A stretch of 64,000 bases of DNA. Source: Kineosporia corallincola (lineage in GTDB: Bacteria; Actinomycetota; Actinomycetes; Actinomycetales; Kineosporiaceae). Shown here piece after piece: positions 7,151 through 15,197 of this stretch (position 1 is the stretch's first letter; each line of letters opens with the position of its first letter). The notes under the pieces were generated by a model. The model saw only the letters and a list, made by a program, of their open reading frames with translations. It was not told where the DNA came from and ran no database searches. The stretch spans positions 248,001 to 312,000 of the forward strand of contig NZ_JAHBAY010000001.1 of the NCBI RefSeq assembly GCF_018499875.1, given 5' to 3'. Both the position numbers and the translations under genes were made by a program.

Positions 7151-8440
7151 ATGCACGACCCGCGTGTCCTGCTCGACCCGGGCACCGAGGCGGTTCGCCG
7201 GCTCGCCCGCCGTGGCTACACCCTTGATGTGTCGTCCCTGGAAGAGCTGCTGTCCAGCCGGAACGCCGGCATCAAGGCGGCCGACGACCTGCGGGCGGAG
7301 TCCAAGAAGGCCGCCGCCGAGGTGGGCCGGACGGCCAAGGCGGGTGGCGACGTCACCGAGCTGAAGGAACGCGCCCGCCGGCTGAAGGACCAGATCAAGG
7401 AGGCGGAGGAGAAGGCCGATCAGGCCGCCGCCGACCTGCGCGAGTGGATGCTCAGCATCCCGAACCTGCCGCTCGACCGGATTCCCGACGGGTTCAGCGA
7501 CGAGGACGCCACCGAGATCCGCCGCTGGGGCACCCCGCCGGAGTTCGGCTTCACCCCGCTCGACCACGTCGAGCTGGGCGAGCGCACCGGCATTCTCGAC
7601 TTCGGCCGGGCCACCAAGCTGTCCGGGCCGCGGTTCCGGGTGGCCCGGGGCGCGGGCGCGGCGCTGGAGCGCGGCCTGGTGTCGTTCTTCCTCGACCTGC
7701 ACACCCGCGAGCACGGGTACACCGAGTACGCCGTGCCGCACCTGGTCGCGCCGAGCGCCCTGGTCGGCACCGGTCAGCTGCCCAAGTTCGAGGAAGACCT
7801 GTTCCGCACCGCGGCCGGCAGCCGGGACCTGTACCTGATCCCGACCGCCGAGGTGCCGCTGACCAACCTGCACGCCGACGAGATCGTCGAGCCGGGGCAG
7901 CTTCCGCTGGCCTACACGGCGCGCACCACCTGCTTCCGCTCGGAGGCCGGGTCGTACGGCCGCGACACCCGTGGGCTGATCCGGCTGCACGAGTTCGAGA
8001 AGGTCGAGATGGTGCGCATCGTCGCCGCCGACCAGTCGCAGAACGAGCTGGAGAAACTGGTCGGCCACGCCGAATCGGTGCTCCAGAAGCTGGGTCTCGC
8101 GCACCGCACCATCCTGCTCGCGGCCGGTGACACCGGTTTCGGCAGCCAGAGCACCTACGACGTGGAGGTCTGGCTGCCCGGCCAGAACACCTACCGCGAG
8201 ATCTCGTCCTGCTCGGACTGCGGCCAGTTCCAGGCTCGGCGCGCGAACATCCGCACCCGAACCGAAGACGGCAAGCGTGAGCTGGTGGCCACGCTGAACG
8301 GCTCGGGGCTGCCGATCGGCCGCACCATGGCCGCCCTCCTGGAGAACGGCCAGCAGGCCGACGGCTCGGTCGTGCTGCCCGAGGCGCTGGCGAACTACAC
8401 CGGCTTCGGCACGATCCACGCCGACGGCAAGACCGACTAG
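7151..8440 (+). CDS. serS: Seryl-tRNA synthetase
   Basis: This 429-aa class II synthetase has an N-terminal antiparallel coiled-coil arm (about residues 30-105) that contacts the long variable arm of tRNA-Ser. The catalytic core follows. Motif 2 is FRSEAGSYGRDTRGLIRLHEF near residue 261. Motif 3 is NGSGLPIGRTMAALLENGQ near residue 382. TAEVPLTNLH marks the serine pocket. It charges tRNA-Ser and tRNA-Sec with serine. GAAAGG lies about 9 bases before the ATG. The length is typical for actinobacteria. Confidence 0.97.
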   Translation: MHDPRVLLDPGTEAVRRLARRGYTLDVSSLEELLSSRNAGIKAADDLRAESKKAAAEVGRTAKAGGDVTELKERARRLKDQIKEAEEKADQAAADLREWMLSIPNLPLDRIPDGFSDEDATEIRRWGTPPEFGFTPLDHVELGERTGILDFGRATKLSGPRFRVARGAGAALERGLVSFFLDLHTREHGYTEYAVPHLVAPSALVGTGQLPKFEEDLFRTAAGSRDLYLIPTAEVPLTNLHADEIVEPGQLPLAYTARTTCFRSEAGSYGRDTRGLIRLHEFEKVEMVRIVAADQSQNELEKLVGHAESVLQKLGLAHRTILLAAGDTGFGSQSTYDVEVWLPGQNTYREISSCSDCGQFQARRANIRTRTEDGKRELVATLNGSGLPIGRTMAALLENGQQADGSVVLPEALANYTGFGTIHADGKTD

Positions 8441-8445
8441 ATCGC

Positions 8446-8859
8446 CTAGCCCGAGACGCTGGGCCCGACCTCGGTGGGCGTGATCCGGATCAGGCAACGC
8501 CGGTCACGTTCCATCGCGGCCCGGTAGTCGTCCCAGTCCGGGTGCTCGCCGGAGATGCTCCGGTAGTAGTCCTCGAGCTGGGGCAGGGCGGCGGGCATGC
8601 CGATCACCTCGACCGGGCCGGCGATCTGTACCCACGGGCCGTAGAAGGCGTCCGGAAAAACGGCCAGCCAGGCCCGTGGGTCGCGGCGCAGGTGCTTCAC
8701 CTTGATCGCGGTCTCCCGGCTGGAGACCACCACCCCGGTGCCGTCGGTGGAGACGCCGACGGTCACCGGTGACATCTGCGGGCTGCCGTCCTGTTTCAGG
8801 GTGGTCAGCACGGCGTTGTGGTTCTCCCGGCAGTACGCGATCGCTTCGGGGATGTCCAT
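8446..8859 (-). CDS. PPOX-class flavin/F420-dependent enzyme
   Basis: This 137-aa split beta-barrel protein is of the pyridoxamine-phosphate-oxidase-like, Rv1155-type class. Visible family features are NAVLTTLKQDGSPQMSPVTV at the N-terminus, GVVVSSRETAIKVKHLRRDPRA in the middle and the C-terminal DDYRAAMERDRRCLIRITP. Relatives bind F420 or FMN and reduce small substrates; the physiological one is not evident. It lies 45 bp downstream of the desaturase on the same strand and may be cotranscribed. It converges with serS, with only 5 bp between stops. Confidence 0.86.
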   Translation of the reverse strand: MDIPEAIAYCRENHNAVLTTLKQDGSPQMSPVTVGVSTDGTGVVVSSRETAIKVKHLRRDPRAWLAVFPDAFYGPWVQIAGPVEVIGMPAALPQLEDYYRSISGEHPDWDDYRAAMERDRRCLIRITPTEVGPSVSG

Positions 8860-8904
8860 CCCGCCATCCTGAAGCAGAAAACGGTGGACGACGACCCGCC
8901 GCGC

Positions 8905-9876
8905 TCAGGCCGCGGCCTGCTCCACGCGTTTGGCCTCGATCCGGTTCTCCTTGGGCCACTTCACGTTCCACACCCACCCGGCCTTCTCGAACAGCCAGAT
9001 CAGCCGGGCCGAGATGTCGATCTGACCGGGGTCGACGCCGTGCCGGGCGCAGGTCGGGTCGGCGTGGTGCAGGTTGTGCCAGGACTCGCCGAAGCTCGGG
9101 ATCGCCAGCAGCCAGACGTTGCTCGCCCGGTCCTTCAGCGTGGTCCGGAACGGGCGCTCGCCCATCACGTGGCACACCGAGTTCACCGCCCAGGTGACGT
9201 GGTGGATCAGCGCGATCCGCACCAGCCCGGCCCAGAAGTACGCGGTGACGAACCCGTGCCAGGACTGGCTGACCAGACCGCCGACCACGGCCGGGCCGAA
9301 CAGGCTGAGCAGCAGGAACCAGACGAAGTTCTTCTGCACGAACCGGATGTCCTTGTCGGCTACCAGGTCGGGGGCGAACCGCCGGGAGTTCGAGTTCTCC
9401 CGGGTGAACAGCCAGCCCATGTGCGCCCAGACCATGCCCTTGGCCAGTGCGGGCACGGTCTCGCCGAAACGCCACGGCGAGTGCGGGTCGTTCTCCTCGT
9501 CGGAGAACTGGTGGTGGCGGCGGTGATCGGCGACCCAGCGGATCGGCGCGCCCTCGATCGCCATCGTGCCGGCCACGGTGAGCAGGATGCGCATCGGGCG
9601 CTTGGCCTTGAACGCGCCGTGGGTCAGGTAGCGGTGGAAGCCGACGGTCACGCCCAGGCCGGTGAACAGGTACATCACCACGAACAGCGCCACGTCGGTC
9701 CAGCCCAGCCAGCCGCCGATCCAGGCCACCGGCACGGCCGCCGCGACGGCCAGCAGCGGGGCGGTGACGAAGAACCAGAGGAAGGCGATCTCGACATTGC
9801 TCTTGCGGCCGTAGGTCAGGGGCAGTTGCCCCCGTCGCGGCTTGCTGCCGTCGGCAGCCCCGGTCGTTGCGGTCAT
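8905..9876 (-). CDS. Membrane acyl-CoA/fatty-acid delta-9-type desaturase
   Basis: This 323-aa integral membrane di-iron desaturase shows the three histidine boxes of the stearoyl-CoA desaturase family. HRYLTH is near residue 81, HRRHH near 115 and HNLHH near 265. Paired hydrophobic segments precede boxes 1 and 3. It would introduce a cis double bond into saturated acyl chains to adjust membrane fluidity. Its electron donor is not encoded nearby. The upstream region carries two adjacent CTACG/CGTAG palindromes, suggesting control by a TetR-type lipid regulator. The downstream PPOX gene may form an operon with it. Confidence 0.93.
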   Translation of the reverse strand: MTATTGAADGSKPRRGQLPLTYGRKSNVEIAFLWFFVTAPLLAVAAAVPVAWIGGWLGWTDVALFVVMYLFTGLGVTVGFHRYLTHGAFKAKRPMRILLTVAGTMAIEGAPIRWVADHRRHHQFSDEENDPHSPWRFGETVPALAKGMVWAHMGWLFTRENSNSRRFAPDLVADKDIRFVQKNFVWFLLLSLFGPAVVGGLVSQSWHGFVTAYFWAGLVRIALIHHVTWAVNSVCHVMGERPFRTTLKDRASNVWLLAIPSFGESWHNLHHADPTCARHGVDPGQIDISARLIWLFEKAGWVWNVKWPKENRIEAKRVEQAAA

Positions 9877-9932
9877 CCCTGAACCCCTGTCGCCACGTGC
9901 ATGAGACGGGACATCAGCCCCGGGACCTTTCG

Positions 9933-9968
9933 CCTACGCAACCGTAAGCTACGACCCCGTAGGTTGCG
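9933..9968 (-). promoter_or_regulatory. Tandem palindromic operator upstream of the desaturase
   Basis: CCTACGCAACCGTAAG (9933-9948) and CTACGACCCCGTAG (9949-9962) are adjacent pseudo-palindromes built on CTACG/CGTAG half sites. CGCAACC and GGTTGCG form a longer 7-bp inverted repeat across both (9937-9943 and 9962-9968). The site lies 57-92 bp upstream of the desaturase start. The style matches operators of TetR-family unsaturated-lipid regulators, but the cognate regulator is not identified. Confidence 0.6.
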
Positions 9969-10033
9969 CAAGGGGTGGCGGCTGCCAGAAGCCGGATTAG
10001 CACCTGGGCCCGCGGCCCGACAGAATCCTTTTC

Positions 10034-11371
10034 GTGCCGTCCCCGCGTCTGCTCGCCGTGACCGCCCTCGTCGCCCTCGGCGGCCTGGCGGGGCTGATCA
10101 GTGCCGGTGACGAGGGTCCCGAGCCGGTGACCGCTGCCTCCGACGTGCGGGGCGGCCTGGTCAGCGACTCTCCCTCGACCGGTGTCGTCGCCGCCGAGAG
10201 CCGGCAGACCGGCACCCGCGCCTGGAGATTCGCGGCGGCCCGCGGCGAGGCCCCGGGGCTGGCGGCGTACGCCGGCGCGGTCTCGGCGGCCCCCGGCGAC
10301 AAGGTGCCGCTCTACCTGCGCGGCAACGGTTCCGTCGACGTGCGGGCCTTCCGCCTGGGCTGGTACGGCGGCGCCGGCGCCCGGCAGGTGCAGCAGGCCT
10401 CCTACCTGGCCACGGCCCAGACCGGGGCGCCCGCCACCTGGCAGTCCACCGGGTCCCTCGACACCACCGGCTGGCCCGAGGGCGTCTACCTGATCCGGCT
10501 CGACCTGGGCCGGGCCAGCCGCTACCTCTCGCTGACCGTGACCGGCGCGAAGAGCACCGGCACCGAGGGCCGGGTGGTCGTGCTGACCTCACCGATGACC
10601 TGGGCGGCGGGCGAGTCCACGCAGAAGCACAAGGTCACGCTGAACCGGCCGCTGGCAACGGGTTACGGCTCGGGCGGGCTGCTCGCCGAGGCCGGGCTGC
10701 TCGCTCAGGTGGAGCGCACCGGTACCGAGGTGGTCTACCTGACCGACGCCGACCTGGCCGCCGATCCCGACCTGCTGACCGGGGCGACCGCGCTGCTGGT
10801 CGACGGTGACAGCCGGTTCTGGACGGCGAAGATGCGCACCTCGGTGCGCTCCGCCGTGGAGGCCGGCACGAATGTGGCCTATTTCGGCGCCGGTTCGGCC
10901 ACGGCGAACGTGGTGCCCGACGCCACCGACCCGCGCACCTTCACAGCCGGCGGTAAACCCGTCGCCCTCGCCGCCAGGCTCACCGGTTCCGTCGCCACCT
11001 GCGCGGCCCAGGGCCGTACCGGTCTCACCGTGTCCGATGCCTCCTGGTGGGGCTTCGAGGGCGCAGAGATCGAGGACGGCGAGGTGCTGAAGGGCCTGGT
11101 CTCCGGCGATCTCGACCGGGCCGCCGCCCCGGCCGACGTGCAGGTGGTCGGCTCCACAACCCTGGCCTGCGGTGACACCCAGGCCACCAGCTACCTCGAA
11201 CGCCCTTCCGGCGCCCGGGTGTTCACCGCCGGCACCCAGGCCTGGGCCTGCACGGTGACCGGCTCGTGCACCGACGCCCAGGGCAACGCGCTGAAGGTGG
11301 ACAAGCGCGCCCAGACGGTGGCCGCACTGGTCACCCGCAACGTGGTCGAGGCCTTCGCCACCCCGGCCTAG
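10034..11371 (+). CDS. Exported protein with N,N-dimethylformamidase large-subunit-like C-terminal domain
   Basis: This 445-aa protein starts at GTG 10034 with a signal peptide or anchor (LLAVTALVALGGLAGLISA). Around residues 85-130 it shows GDKVPLYLRGNGSVDVRAFR and LGWYGGAGARQVQ, the signature of the DMFase beta-subunit-like family. Later motifs such as GTEVVYLTDADLAA and ALLVDGDSRFWTAKMR fit the same glutaminase-like fold. Homologues are common in actinobacteria as secreted proteins without proven substrates. No DMF-degradation genes are nearby, so amidase activity should not be assumed. It is oriented away from the desaturase. Confidence 0.72.
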   Translation: MPSPRLLAVTALVALGGLAGLISAGDEGPEPVTAASDVRGGLVSDSPSTGVVAAESRQTGTRAWRFAAARGEAPGLAAYAGAVSAAPGDKVPLYLRGNGSVDVRAFRLGWYGGAGARQVQQASYLATAQTGAPATWQSTGSLDTTGWPEGVYLIRLDLGRASRYLSLTVTGAKSTGTEGRVVVLTSPMTWAAGESTQKHKVTLNRPLATGYGSGGLLAEAGLLAQVERTGTEVVYLTDADLAADPDLLTGATALLVDGDSRFWTAKMRTSVRSAVEAGTNVAYFGAGSATANVVPDATDPRTFTAGGKPVALAARLTGSVATCAAQGRTGLTVSDASWWGFEGAEIEDGEVLKGLVSGDLDRAAAPADVQVVGSTTLACGDTQATSYLERPSGARVFTAGTQAWACTVTGSCTDAQGNALKVDKRAQTVAALVTRNVVEAFATPA

Positions 11372-11646
11372 AGCTCCGCGTCGTGGGCCAGGATCGCGAT
11401 CTGCACCCGGTTGGTCAGGTCCAGCTTCGTCATCACTCGTGACACGTGCGCCTTCACGGTGGCCACGCTCATGAACAGCTCCTCGCCGATCTCCGCGTTC
11501 GACCGGCCGCGGGCCACGGCCACCGCCACCTCGCGCTCCCGCTCGCTCAGCACCTCCAGCCGGGTGCGGGCGGCGGCGCGACGCGTGCGCGCCGGCCGGT
11601 GCCCCGACGTGGTCGATCAGGCGGCGGGTGCGGTGCTCACGCCGCC
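11368..11646 (-). pseudogene. Remnant of a NarL/LuxR-type response regulator
   Basis: Only the C-terminal DNA-binding part survives. Residues read from about 11553 give LSEREREVAVAVARGRSNAE and GEELFMSVATVKAHVSRVMT, a complete LuxR-type helix-turn-helix. Upstream, the characteristic linker RTRRLIDHVG is recognisable in a different frame (about 11604-11646), so at least one frameshift separates the two. No receiver domain is found before the next gene. The remnant sits next to an ABC exporter pair, the usual genomic partner of such regulators, which suggests the sensor and regulator were lost. A short translated HTH protein from GTG 11553 cannot be excluded. Confidence 0.7.
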
Positions 11647-11803
11647 ACGGTAGGCAACCCGGACGGGCGGCCACCACGGCCGCCGGGCTACTCGGGTCCG
11701 GATCGGGTACCGACTTTCGTCTGACCGGACGAGCCGCAGGACGCGCGGATATCGGCCGCGAGACGGACGCGCGATGACGTGCCGGGACGGAAGGCTGTTC
11801 CCC

Positions 11804-12733
11804 GTGATCGAGATCGAGAACCTGACGAAGAGGTACGGCAGCCAGACGGCCGTCGCCGACGTCTCCTTCCGCTGCGAGACCGGCACGGTGACCGGCTTCC
11901 TCGGCCCGAACGGCGCCGGCAAGTCGACGACGATGCGGATCCTGTGCGGGCTGACCCCGGCCACCTCGGGCCGGGCCCTGATCGACGGCGTCCCCTACCG
12001 CAACCTGCCCAATCCCGGCCGTGCGGTGGGTGTTCTGCTGGACGCCTCCGCCCAGCACGCCGGCCGCACCGGTCGCGAGGTGCTCACCCTGGGCGCGCTG
12101 GTGCTCGGCCTGCCGACCGGGCGGGTCGGCCAGGTGCTGGACCTGGTCGGGCTGGACAAGAAGGCCGCCGACAAGCGGGTCGGCAACTACTCGCTGGGCA
12201 TGCGCCAGCGTCTGGGCCTGGCCCACGCGCTGCTCGGCAACCCGGCCACGCTGGTGCTGGACGAGCCGGCCAACGGCCTGGACCCCGAGGGCATCTTCTG
12301 GATGCGCGGCCTGCTGCGGGAGTTCGCCGACCGGGGCGGCACGGTGCTGCTGTCTTCGCACCTGCTGCACGAGGTCGAGGCGGTCGCCGACCACCTGGTG
12401 GTGATCGGCAACGGCAAGATCGCGGCCGACGGCAGCAAGCAGGAACTGCTGGCCGGTGCGGGCACGCTGGTGCGGGCCGTGGAGGCCGACGCCCTGGCCG
12501 CGACGCTGCGCGCCGGTGGCGCCACCGTCACCGCAACAGCGGACGGCGCCCTGCTCGTCGACGCCGAGCCGCTGGTCGTGGGGCGCGCCGCCGCCGCGTC
12601 CGGGGCCGTCCTGACCGAACTGCGCACCGCCGACGGTGCCGGCCTGGAGGCACTGTTCCTCCAGCTCACGGCCACCGCCACCGCCGCCGCCCCGGCCGGT
12701 GCGATCAACTCCCCGATGGAGGTGGCGCGATGA
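11804..12733 (+). CDS. ABC exporter ATP-binding protein
   Basis: This 309-aa ATPase of the DrrA/CcmA-like exporter class has Walker A GPNGAGKSTT near residue 40 and the signature YSLGMRQRLGLA. Walker B LVLDEPANGLDPEG and the switch histidine in LLSSHLLHEVE follow. A C-terminal extension of about 90 residues is typical of these exporters. The GTG at 11804 is preferred because GGAAGG lies 9 bases upstream and the protein then begins at the conserved IEIENLTKRYG; an in-frame ATG at 11774 would add 10 residues. The stop overlaps the permease start (ATGA), so the two are translationally coupled. Substrate unknown. Confidence 0.9.
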   Translation: MIEIENLTKRYGSQTAVADVSFRCETGTVTGFLGPNGAGKSTTMRILCGLTPATSGRALIDGVPYRNLPNPGRAVGVLLDASAQHAGRTGREVLTLGALVLGLPTGRVGQVLDLVGLDKKAADKRVGNYSLGMRQRLGLAHALLGNPATLVLDEPANGLDPEGIFWMRGLLREFADRGGTVLLSSHLLHEVEAVADHLVVIGNGKIAADGSKQELLAGAGTLVRAVEADALAATLRAGGATVTATADGALLVDAEPLVVGRAAAASGAVLTELRTADGAGLEALFLQLTATATAAAPAGAINSPMEVAR

Positions 12734-13524
12734 GCGCCCAGACCGCCCAGACCGCCCTGCCCGCCTGGGCCGCCCCCGGCGCCACCCAGGACACCAAGAT
12801 CGCCCGGCCCGGCATGCTGCTGCTGACCCGGATCGAGCTGCGCAAGATGGCCGACACCCGGGCCGGCCGCTGGCTGCTCATCATCACCGCCCTGGTGGCG
12901 GCGCTGATGATCGGCGCCATCGCGTTCTTCGGTGACGGTGACATCACCTGGCTGGACTACACGATGCTGGCCTTCCTGCCGATCGGCATCCTCGGGCCGG
13001 TGCTCGGGATCATGACGGTGACCAGCGAGTGGAGCCAGCGCACGGCACTGACCACGTTCACCCTGGTGCCTCAGCGCGGCAAGGTGATCGTCGCGAAGTT
13101 CCTGGCCGCGATGGTGCTGGCCACGCTGACCCTGGTGGTCATCCTGCCGGTCGGAGCCGTGGCCGCGGCGGTGGCCGGGTCGGCCGACCCGTGGAACGTG
13201 ACCGCCGGGCTGGCCGCCCAGATGTGGCTGTTCCTGCTGATCCAGTTCGCCATCGGTGTCGGGTTCGGCCTGCTGTTCGCCAATACCCCGGTGGCCATCG
13301 TCAGCTTCTTCGCGTTGCCGATCGTGTTCACGCTGGTGGCCCAGATCCCCGCGCTCCAGTCCACGGGGGACTGGCTGGACATGAACGCGACTCTCGGGGT
13401 GCTGGGCAGCGGCGACCCGATCAGCGGCGAGGACTGGGCCAAGATCCTCACCTCGTCGCTGCTGTGGCTGGTTCTCCCGATCACGGTGGGCACGATCCGG
13501 ACGCTGCGGCGCGAGGTGAAGTGA
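12730..13524 (+). CDS. ABC-2 type exporter permease
   Basis: This 264-aa membrane protein has about six predicted spans. Examples are WLLIITALVAALMIGAIAFF, MLAFLPIGILGPVLGIM, FLAAMVLATLTLVVILPVGA and LIQFAIGVGFGLLFA. Its soluble N-terminus is Ala/Gln-rich. TSEWSQRTALTTF is the conserved cytoplasmic loop of ABC-2 permeases. It pairs with the ATPase by a 4-bp overlap and is followed by a terminator, so the operon is just these two genes. The substrate could be a lipid, a drug or a peptide. Confidence 0.9.
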   Translation: MSAQTAQTALPAWAAPGATQDTKIARPGMLLLTRIELRKMADTRAGRWLLIITALVAALMIGAIAFFGDGDITWLDYTMLAFLPIGILGPVLGIMTVTSEWSQRTALTTFTLVPQRGKVIVAKFLAAMVLATLTLVVILPVGAVAAAVAGSADPWNVTAGLAAQMWLFLLIQFAIGVGFGLLFANTPVAIVSFFALPIVFTLVAQIPALQSTGDWLDMNATLGVLGSGDPISGEDWAKILTSSLLWLVLPITVGTIRTLRREVK

Positions 13525-13557
13525 TCCCTCTCCGGGCCGGTGACCGGAGGGGATCAC
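13521..13557 (+). terminator. Terminator of the ABC exporter operon
   Basis: GTGATCCC...CTCCGG (13521-13535) pairs with CCGGAGGGGATCAC (13544-13557) with one bulge. The stem includes the permease stop codon. Confidence 0.65.
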
Positions 13558-13657
13558 CGGCCCGGATCACAGAACCACAGTCCCCGAACGGCATCTCATA
13601 GCTGGTTCACAGCGCGGATGCGGCCTGTCCCCATCGGGACGCCGAACCCTGGACCGC

Positions 13658-14467
13658 ATGGCAGAAAACCAGGGGCAGACGATTGCGACGCCGGTGAACA
13701 ACAACCAGCCGGCCGCCTCCCAGAACGATGCGCAGCAGCAGAACGCCCCGATGTGGGCCTCGCCGCAGCCCAGCCAGACCGAGCACCCCCAGACGCACAC
13801 CCAGACGCAGGCTCAGCCGGTGGCTCCGGGGCAGTTCGACCAGACCGGCACCGCCCCCGCCGGGGCGTTCCAGCCGAACCCGGCCTTCGGCCAGCAGCCC
13901 GCCGGTCTGCCGGCCGGGTCCGGCGTCGTTCAGCAGCCCGTTCAGCCGCACGGCCAGCCGGGCCCCTACGCCACGAACCAGCCGCCGCTCACCTTCGAGG
14001 TGCCGCAGGAGCAGCTCGCCGGCGCTCCGGCGGCGCCCGCGGCCGGGGGCAACGCCTCGGGTGGCTTCGCCGAAAAACTGAAGACGCCGATGGCGGCCGC
14101 GATCATCGGGGGTGTGCTGCTGCTCGGCGTCGGCTTCGCCACCGGTTACGTGGTCGGCCACGACCAGGGCTCGTCGTCCACCTCCAGCAGCGACAGCCAG
14201 ACCGGTTTCGGCGGCGGCATGGGCGGTTTCCCGGGGGGCCAGGGCCAGGGCGGCACCGGCCAGGGCCAGGGCGGGACCGGCACGAACCCGTTCGGCCAGA
14301 GCCAGGGCGGCACCGGAACCGGCCAGGGCCAGAGCGGCACCGGCACCAACCCGTTCAGCCAGGGACAGGGCCAGAGCGGTACCGGCCAGAGCCAGGACGG
14401 CACCACCGGCCAGAGCCAGGGCGGCACCACCACCGAGGACGGCTCGGACCTGACGCAGACCCAGTGA
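13658..14467 (+). CDS. Gln/Gly/Thr-rich single-span membrane protein
   Basis: This 269-aa low-complexity protein has three zones. Residues 1-140 are a Gln/Pro/Ala-rich region (many QPQ and QTQ motifs). One transmembrane span follows around 150-168 (AAAIIGGVLLLGVGFATGYV). The C-terminal tail, about 95 residues, is made of GQGQGGTG-type imperfect repeats with two TGTNPF(G/S)Q units and an acidic end. Topology is probably N-terminus inside and tail outside. I recognise no family; an envelope or surface-associated structural role is only a guess. The ATG at 13658 lacks a strong Shine-Dalgarno but gives the natural start of the composition bias. Confidence 0.68.
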   Translation: MAENQGQTIATPVNNNQPAASQNDAQQQNAPMWASPQPSQTEHPQTHTQTQAQPVAPGQFDQTGTAPAGAFQPNPAFGQQPAGLPAGSGVVQQPVQPHGQPGPYATNQPPLTFEVPQEQLAGAPAAPAAGGNASGGFAEKLKTPMAAAIIGGVLLLGVGFATGYVVGHDQGSSSTSSSDSQTGFGGGMGGFPGGQGQGGTGQGQGGTGTNPFGQSQGGTGTGQGQSGTGTNPFSQGQGQSGTGQSQDGTTGQSQGGTTTEDGSDLTQTQ

Positions 14468-14497
14468 CCGCGCGCGGCGTGACGTGCTCACCCCCGG

Positions 14498-14568
14498 GCG
14501 AGTACACGGCCCGGTACCGGCGGGACATCCCCTCCGGTGGCCCGAGAGGCACCAGGCCGTGTACTCGC
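14498..14568. repeat. Long-spaced 14-bp inverted repeat
   Basis: CGAGTACACGGCC (14499-14511) and GGCCGTGTACTCG (14555-14567) are perfect complements, extended by one more G-C pair, with a 43-nt interval. The site lies just after the Gln/Gly-rich gene. It may be a terminator with a branched loop or a pair of regulator half sites. The remaining sequence to 14780 shows no gene. Confidence 0.55.
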
Positions 14569-14780
14569 TCGAAGGTTGTCGGCGCGCCGCTCACCACGTG
14601 CCGTCGAGACCACGGGTAGCTCACCGCACCGGCCGATCCTGCGGATCCGGACCGGCCGACGGACGAGGATCGTCCGCGCCGAAGGAGCATTCTGCCGCTC
14701 AGCCGCCCGTCCGGACAGGTGCACCCCCGCATACGGGGGCTTTCACCCGGCGCCCGGACCAAGCGCCTGAACAGGGCTTT

Positions 14781-15197
14781 TCAGTCGAGCAGCCGACGTG
14801 CCGCGGCCACGTCCAGCTCGCCCGTGGCCAGTGCCTGGAGCGTGGCCAGTCGCGCGCTCTCCTGTGCGTTCCCGGCCTTGTCCGCCTTCTCCGTCGGCGG
14901 TCCCTGTCGCAGGCCGAGCCTGCCCAGCAGATCGTCGAACCGGGCGCGCGCCGTGGGATAGCTCACCCCCAGATGCCGCTCCAGCTCCTTCATGTTGCCG
15001 CGCGAGGCCAGGAACACCCGCAGCACGTCCAGCTCGGACGGCTCCAGCGCGCAGAAGTCGCAGTGCTGGAAGTGCCCGCTGATGCCGGTGCCGCAGGCGT
15101 CGCAGCTCAGCTGGGTGACGTGCAGTTCCTCGGCGCAGACCGGGCACTGCTGGGGCGCCCGGTAGCCGTGGACAGAACCGGTGGGGCCGTGGCTCAC
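14781..15197 (-). CDS. DUF2089-family zinc-ribbon regulator-like protein
   Basis: This 138-aa protein has an N-terminal zinc ribbon: CPVCAEELHVTQLSCDAC gives two Cys pairs and a further CDFC follows. A helical DUF2089 domain comes next, with LRVFLASRGNMKELERHLGV and SYPTARARFDDLLGRLG. The latter is a helix-turn-helix-like motif. The GTG start overlaps the stop of the preceding YvlB-like gene (GTGA), so the two are translationally coupled. In Gram-positives DUF2089 proteins accompany YvlB/LiaX-type envelope-stress proteins and may act as their transcriptional partner. The role here is inferred from that pairing. Confidence 0.82.
   Translation of the reverse strand: MSHGPTGSVHGYRAPQQCPVCAEELHVTQLSCDACGTGISGHFQHCDFCALEPSELDVLRVFLASRGNMKELERHLGVSYPTARARFDDLLGRLGLRQGPPTEKADKAGNAQESARLATLQALATGELDVAAARRLLD

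Noticed and set aside
10589-12394. 601-codon minus-strand frame antisense to the DMFase-like and ABC genes
   Set aside because: Low-information Gly/Arg/Val/His composition; only the small LuxR-like piece within this region has recognisable family sequence, in a different frame for most of its length.
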